The notes below the pieces were generated by a model. That model searched no databases, was not told where the DNA came from, and worked only from the letters and a program-made list of their open reading frames with translations. This document shows, in pieces, positions 30,850 through 34,351 of a stretch of DNA of 34,351 bases. The translations under genes and the position numbers were made by a program. The stretch comes from WHTB01 sp050699035. Its GTDB lineage: Bacteria; Actinomycetota; Actinomycetes; Propionibacteriales; Nocardioidaceae. How positions within the stretch are numbered: the first letter of the stretch is position 1; the number at the start of each line of letters is the position of its first letter. Location of the stretch: contig JBOHDE010000010.1 in the NCBI GenBank assembly GCA_050699035.1, positions 1 through 34,351 of the forward strand, given 5' to 3'.

Positions 30850-31811
30850 GCGGCCTCCTTCGGCCGGATCCGCAGCCGGGGATCGACGACGCCGTACAAG
30901 ACGTCGACGACGAGGGCGCTGACGATGAACGCCGCGGCTGCGAACAGCACGGTCGTCTGCAAGACGGCGTAGTCACGCTTGAGCACCGCGTCCACGATGA
31001 GGGTGCCGAGGCCGGGCCAGCCGAAAATGTACTCGATGACCACGACCCCGCCGAGCAGCCGCCCGACGATGAGTCCCATCACGGTCAGCGTCGGCAGCAA
31101 CGCATTGGGCAGCGCATGCCCGACGAGCGCCTTCGGCCACCGCAGGCCCTTGCCCCGCGCCGTGCGCATGTACGGGGCGGCCGACACCTCGGCGAGCGAG
31201 GTGCGGAGGAACCGCAGGATCGGTGCGGCCGAGGTCAGGGCGAGCGTGAGCGCCGGCAGCAGCACGACTCGCAGGTTGCCGAGCGGATCGTCGAGTAGGG
31301 GGACGTACCCGCGCGTCGGCAGCGCGCCGAGACGTACCGAGAAGACGACGACGAGCACGATCGCGATGAGGAACGACGGCACCGCCATGGTCATCGTCGT
31401 GAAAGCGCCGACCGTCCTGTCGACCATAGAGTTGGGCCGCAGCGCCGCGACCAGCGCAAGCGGGAAGGCGATCAGGACCGCCATGATCATGGCGACGAGC
31501 GTGAGCTCGACCGTTGGCCAGATCCGCTGCGCCACCAGGGTGTTGACCGAGGTTTGACTGAAGTAGGACTGCCCGAAGTCGCCAGTCAACATCCCGCCGA
31601 CCCACTGCGCGTACTGCGACGGAAGCGAGTCGTTCAGTCCCAGCTGCTTCCGGATCTCGTTGGCGGCGTCCTCGTCCGCGCCCTGGACGCCACCGAGGAG
31701 GGTCATCGTCGGATCGCCAGGGAGGACCCGCAAGACGACGAAGAGCAGCAGGGACACGACCGCAAGCAGGACGACGCTGGCGCCGAGCCGGCGTGCGATG
31801 TACCGAGTCAT
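30846..31811 (-). CDS. Oligopeptide-type ABC transporter permease (DppB-like)
   Basis: A 321-residue permease with the DppB pattern: N-terminal 'YIARRLGASVVLLAVVSLL', a large extracytoplasmic loop with 'LPSQYAQWVGGMLTGDFGQSY', the EAA loop 'RTARGKGLRWPKALVGHALPNALLP' and C-terminal 'VDVLYGVVDPRLR'. It follows the binding-protein gene after 96 nt containing a stem-loop and overlaps the DppC-like gene by 4 nt. Confidence 0.93.
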   Translation of the reverse strand: MTRYIARRLGASVVLLAVVSLLLFVVLRVLPGDPTMTLLGGVQGADEDAANEIRKQLGLNDSLPSQYAQWVGGMLTGDFGQSYFSQTSVNTLVAQRIWPTVELTLVAMIMAVLIAFPLALVAALRPNSMVDRTVGAFTTMTMAVPSFLIAIVLVVVFSVRLGALPTRGYVPLLDDPLGNLRVVLLPALTLALTSAAPILRFLRTSLAEVSAAPYMRTARGKGLRWPKALVGHALPNALLPTLTVMGLIVGRLLGGVVVIEYIFGWPGLGTLIVDAVLKRDYAVLQTTVLFAAAAFIVSALVVDVLYGVVDPRLRIRPKEAA

Positions 31812-31855
31812 CCGCGTTGACCCTCCTCAGGTCGGCTCGTGGGCCTTGTTCCTTG

Positions 31856-31895
31856 CTCCGGGTGCCGGCTCGGGCTGCGTCGCCGACACCCGGAG
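31856..31895 (-). other. Stem-loop between binding-protein and permease genes
   Basis: CTCCGGGTG (31856-31864) and CACCCGGAG (31887-31895) are perfect 9-bp arms, extended inward by CGGC/GCCG after a one-base mismatch. It lies directly downstream of the binding-protein gene, where partial termination or mRNA protection would give more binding protein than permease. There is no T-tract. Confidence 0.65.
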
Positions 31896-31907
31896 GCGTG
31901 GGGATTC

Positions 31908-33455
31908 CTACTGCGTGACCCCGGCTTCCTCGAGCCGGACGGCGCCGTCGCTTTGCACCCAGGCACCGACGACCCGATTCTGCGCCACCGTGAGCTGGGA
32001 CGTGATCAGCGGGATGATGACCGGTGCCTCTTCGTTGAGGATCGCCTGCATCTGCCCGTAGATCTGGTTCCGAGCCTCCTCGTCAGCAGTGGCCACTGCC
32101 TTCGCGTGGAGCTGGTCGTACTCCTGGTTGGACCAGTTGCACTCGCAAATGCCCGTCCGGAAGAAGTTGAGCTGCAAGGAGGGCTCGAGCGGCGTCGAGA
32201 GGAAGTTCGCGACGATGACGCCCGGGAACTTCTTGCCGGCGGGGAAGAACTTCTCAAGCCAGGTGCTGGACTCGTTCTTCTTGATCTCGAGGTTGATGCC
32301 GATCTTCTTCAGATCCTGCTGAAGGACTTCGGCCATCGTGACCCACTGCGGGTTGCGCCCGGCCGTGGTCCAGAAGGTCAGCGTCGTTCCTTCGGCGACG
32401 CCCGCCTCGTCGAACAGCGCCTTCGCCTTGTCGAGGTCTTGGTCGTACGTCACGAGATCCTCTGCGTAGGCCGGCTGCTCCGGGTTGAGCGCGACGTTCT
32501 CCGCGGCAGCGACACCCATCCCGTCGTATCCAACGGTGAGCAGCTGTGACCGGTTCAGGGTGTACGCCAGCGCCTGACGAGCACGCGGGTCGTCGAACGG
32601 CGGTGACGTGGTGTCGACCTCCCAGATCACCGTGCCCGACGGCATCTTCGCCTGATGCACCGAGAGGTCGGGGTCGTCGGTGAGGGTCGCGACATCCAGC
32701 GGCGGCACGTTCCACACGACGTCGAGCTCCTTGTTCCGCAGCGACGTCACCGCCGAGGTGGTGTCGGCCGCGGTGACGATCCGGATCTCGTCGAGCTTGG
32801 CGGAGGTGCCCCAATAGGAGTCGTTGCGCACCAGGGTCACGTGGTCGTCCGGCACGAACTCCTCGAGCTTGAACGGTCCGGTGCCGTTGCCGGTCTCGTT
32901 GACCGTGGCGATGCCACCGACGTCGCTCATCTTCACCGAGACCAGCGCGGTCGGGAGCAAGGCGTTCGCCTCGGTCAGCTTCACCTCGAGCGTGGTCGGG
33001 TCGACGGCCCGCACGCTTTCGATCATGCTCAGCCGCACTCGCGACTGTGAAGCGGTGGCCGGGTCAAGCACCCGCTCGATGTTCTGGACCGCATCGGTCG
33101 CCGTGAAGTCGCGACCGTCGTGGAACTTGACGTCGGACCGGAGCTTGAAGGTCCACGTCTTCTGGTCCGCTGACGCCGACCAGGACTCCGCGAGGTCCGG
33201 TTGTATCGACATGTCCGGCCCGAACTTCGTCAGACCGTTGTAGAGCAGTGTGGTGAGCGGAAGGAGCGCCGCCGATGCCACCTTGTTCGGGTCGAGCTGA
33301 GTCAGACCACCGCCGGCGACGCCATAGGTGATCGTGCCGCCGTCGGCGACGCTCGGTTCACTCGATGATCCGTCCGCCGTTCCGCTCGAGCAGCCGCTGA
33401 TCAACGTGAAAGTCGCTAACAGCCCTGCCGCGGCTCTGAGTCGCAGACCCCTCAT
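31908..33455 (-). CDS. Oligopeptide-type ABC transporter substrate-binding lipoprotein (DppA-like, SBP family 5)
   Basis: The 515-residue protein begins with a lipoprotein signal (Cys22 in 'LISGC') and continues as a family 5 solute-binding protein: 'LYNGLTKFGPDMSIQPDLAESW', 'WTFKLRSDVKFHDGRDFTATDAVQ' and 'DDPRARQALAYTLNRSQLL' are typical. Family members bind di- or oligopeptides, nickel chelates, or sugars. The catabolic genes downstream suggest a modified peptide or an N-acyl/amide compound. GAAGGA lies 8 nt before the ATG, and a 17-bp palindrome lies about 20-37 nt upstream. Confidence 0.92.
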   Translation of the reverse strand: MRGLRLRAAAGLLATFTLISGCSSGTADGSSSEPSVADGGTITYGVAGGGLTQLDPNKVASAALLPLTTLLYNGLTKFGPDMSIQPDLAESWSASADQKTWTFKLRSDVKFHDGRDFTATDAVQNIERVLDPATASQSRVRLSMIESVRAVDPTTLEVKLTEANALLPTALVSVKMSDVGGIATVNETGNGTGPFKLEEFVPDDHVTLVRNDSYWGTSAKLDEIRIVTAADTTSAVTSLRNKELDVVWNVPPLDVATLTDDPDLSVHQAKMPSGTVIWEVDTTSPPFDDPRARQALAYTLNRSQLLTVGYDGMGVAAAENVALNPEQPAYAEDLVTYDQDLDKAKALFDEAGVAEGTTLTFWTTAGRNPQWVTMAEVLQQDLKKIGINLEIKKNESSTWLEKFFPAGKKFPGVIVANFLSTPLEPSLQLNFFRTGICECNWSNQEYDQLHAKAVATADEEARNQIYGQMQAILNEEAPVIIPLITSQLTVAQNRVVGAWVQSDGAVRLEEAGVTQ

Positions 33456-33475
33456 TGCACAGTCCTTCGCATGTG

Positions 33476-33492
33476 GTGATCAGTGTGATCAC
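33476..33492. promoter_or_regulatory. 17-bp palindrome upstream of the peptide-transporter operon
   Basis: GTGATCAGTGTGATCAC has perfect 7-bp arms around GTG and lies in the 75-nt gap between the U32-like gene and the binding-protein gene. It differs from the GGTCNGACC operator of the sulfonate locus. It is a candidate operator for a regulator not present in this window. Confidence 0.6.
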
Positions 33493-33530
33493 GGTTCGGA
33501 TGAGACCGAATTGGATTGCTTGTGGTGCAC

Positions 33531-34351
33531 CTAGCGATCGTGCGCGGGGGTGGCGGGTGTCACCGAGGGTGTCTCGCCAGGTGCAGATGTCATCCGCTCC
33601 AGCAGTTGAAGCGCAAGCGCCGCTCGCCGGACCCGTTCCCGTGCGGTGTCGATCAAGTGCTGCCGCAAGTGCCTGCCGTACGGGTAGAGGCTCGCGGCGT
33701 TGCGCACCGCAAACTTGAGGTAGACCGGTGCGGCGGTACGGACGATCTCGGGGACGTCGTAGTAGCGCATCGGGGCACCGAAGTCGTCCGGACCCTCGAT
33801 ATAGATGTCGAGCGGCAATGTGGTGGCAGCCCGCATGGCGGCGAGCTGTGGCACGGTGAGATCGACGACGACGTTCAGCGTGTCGGCGCCGAGATCCTCC
33901 AGCAGCCGAGCCGTCGCTGGGTTGGACACCGGGAACGACGCGGAGACCTTGAACTGCAGATCGGCCGGGAGGTCGCCGGCCGCGCGCAGTCGCCCGAGGA
34001 CCCAGAGCAGACCGATATCGGCGACGAGAACACTGCGCAGACCCAGGTCGCAGCCGTGCTGGACCTCCTCGACCGCAGCGGCCAGTTGCTCGTCGCCGCG
34101 CAACGCGGACGCCACCGCCCGGCCCCCGAGCGACGTGGCTTGAACTCCGATGTCCCACGAGCCGCGCGGCCCGACGAACAGGCACACCTCGATCGCCTGG
34201 TCGACACCCAGCTTGAGCATGTGCCGGATCTCGTCGTCGGTCTGGAGCATGATCCCGCTGCCCTGGCTGATCCGGTCGATCCGGACGCCCAGCTCGGTGG
34301 CGGTCTCCAGGATCGCCTCGAAAGCCTCGGGGCCCTCGACCGAGGCGATCT
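33531..34351 (-). CDS. Peptidase U32-like protein (5' end beyond the window)
   Basis: The visible 272 residues are the C-terminal part of a TIM-barrel-like protein; the frame is open to the window edge, so the start is missing. 'FKVSASFPVSNPATARLLEDLGADTLNVVVDLTVPQL' and 'PLDIYIEGPDDFG' recall the U32 peptidase family (YhbU/RlhA group) by general style. I do not see the family's Cys motifs in the visible part. The gene lies 75 nt upstream of the binding-protein gene on the same strand. It could act on imported peptides or belong to the previous unit. Confidence in the family name is moderate. Confidence 0.6.
   Translation of the reverse strand, partial: IASVEGPEAFEAILETATELGVRIDRISQGSGIMLQTDDEIRHMLKLGVDQAIEVCLFVGPRGSWDIGVQATSLGGRAVASALRGDEQLAAAVEEVQHGCDLGLRSVLVADIGLLWVLGRLRAAGDLPADLQFKVSASFPVSNPATARLLEDLGADTLNVVVDLTVPQLAAMRAATTLPLDIYIEGPDDFGAPMRYYDVPEIVRTAAPVYLKFAVRNAASLYPYGRHLRQHLIDTARERVRRAALALQLLERMTSAPGETPSVTPATPAHDR

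Overview
The window is high-GC DNA with GTG starts, short or overlapping gene junctions and actinobacterial-type promoters (for example a TAGGGT -10). It most likely comes from an actinomycete (Actinomycetota); genus cannot be read from the sequence. No rRNA, tRNA, CRISPR array or intact insertion sequence was seen.

Left edge (1-2.7 kb): a LysR-type regulator sits beside a LysE-family exporter and a dihydrofolate-reductase-like (RibD-C fold) protein. The exporter and reductase genes share an almost identical 49-bp promoter/operator block in opposite orientations, so they look like the regulator's two targets. From 2.7 to 3.6 kb there is no convincing gene.

Central locus (3.1-24.3 kb): this looks like a dedicated organosulfonate-degradation island under one GntR/FCD regulator (12620-13405). 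It encodes a SulP anion transporter, a Mrp Fe-S carrier, a SoeA-like molybdoenzyme and a fused SoeB-SoeC-like Fe-S/NrfD membrane subunit (candidate sulfite dehydrogenase). It also encodes an argininosuccinate-lyase-family enzyme, a TauE/SafE sulfite exporter, the two-subunit sulfolactate sulfo-lyase SuyAB, a four-gene succinate dehydrogenase/fumarate reductase and a two-subunit class I fumarase. An SsuABC/TauABC-type sulfonate ABC transporter completes it. The near-palindrome GGTCNGACC or its variant GGTCTGTCC lies just downstream of, or inside, six promoters: sulP, soeBC-like, lyase/gntR, suyAB-tauE, sdhBACD-fumarase and the ABC transporter. The inferred flow is: import a sulfonate; cut it with the lyase and sulfo-lyase to give fumarate, pyruvate and sulfite; process fumarate by fumarase and the Sdh/Frd complex; oxidise sulfite or export it, and export sulfate. 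The usual sulfolactate-forming dehydrogenases are absent from the window, so the starting substrate may be new.

Right locus (24.3-34.35 kb, all minus strand): a translation-coupled operon of an oligopeptide-type ABC transporter (binding protein, two permeases, two ATPases) followed by an enolase-superfamily enzyme, an unrecognised TIM-barrel-like protein and two paralogous amidohydrolases, one with a degenerate metal site. A partial U32-peptidase-like gene lies upstream at the window edge. Seven successive junctions overlap by 4 nt. This operon lacks the GntR operator and carries a different 17-bp palindrome upstream of the binding-protein gene, so it appears to be a separate uptake-and-catabolism unit.
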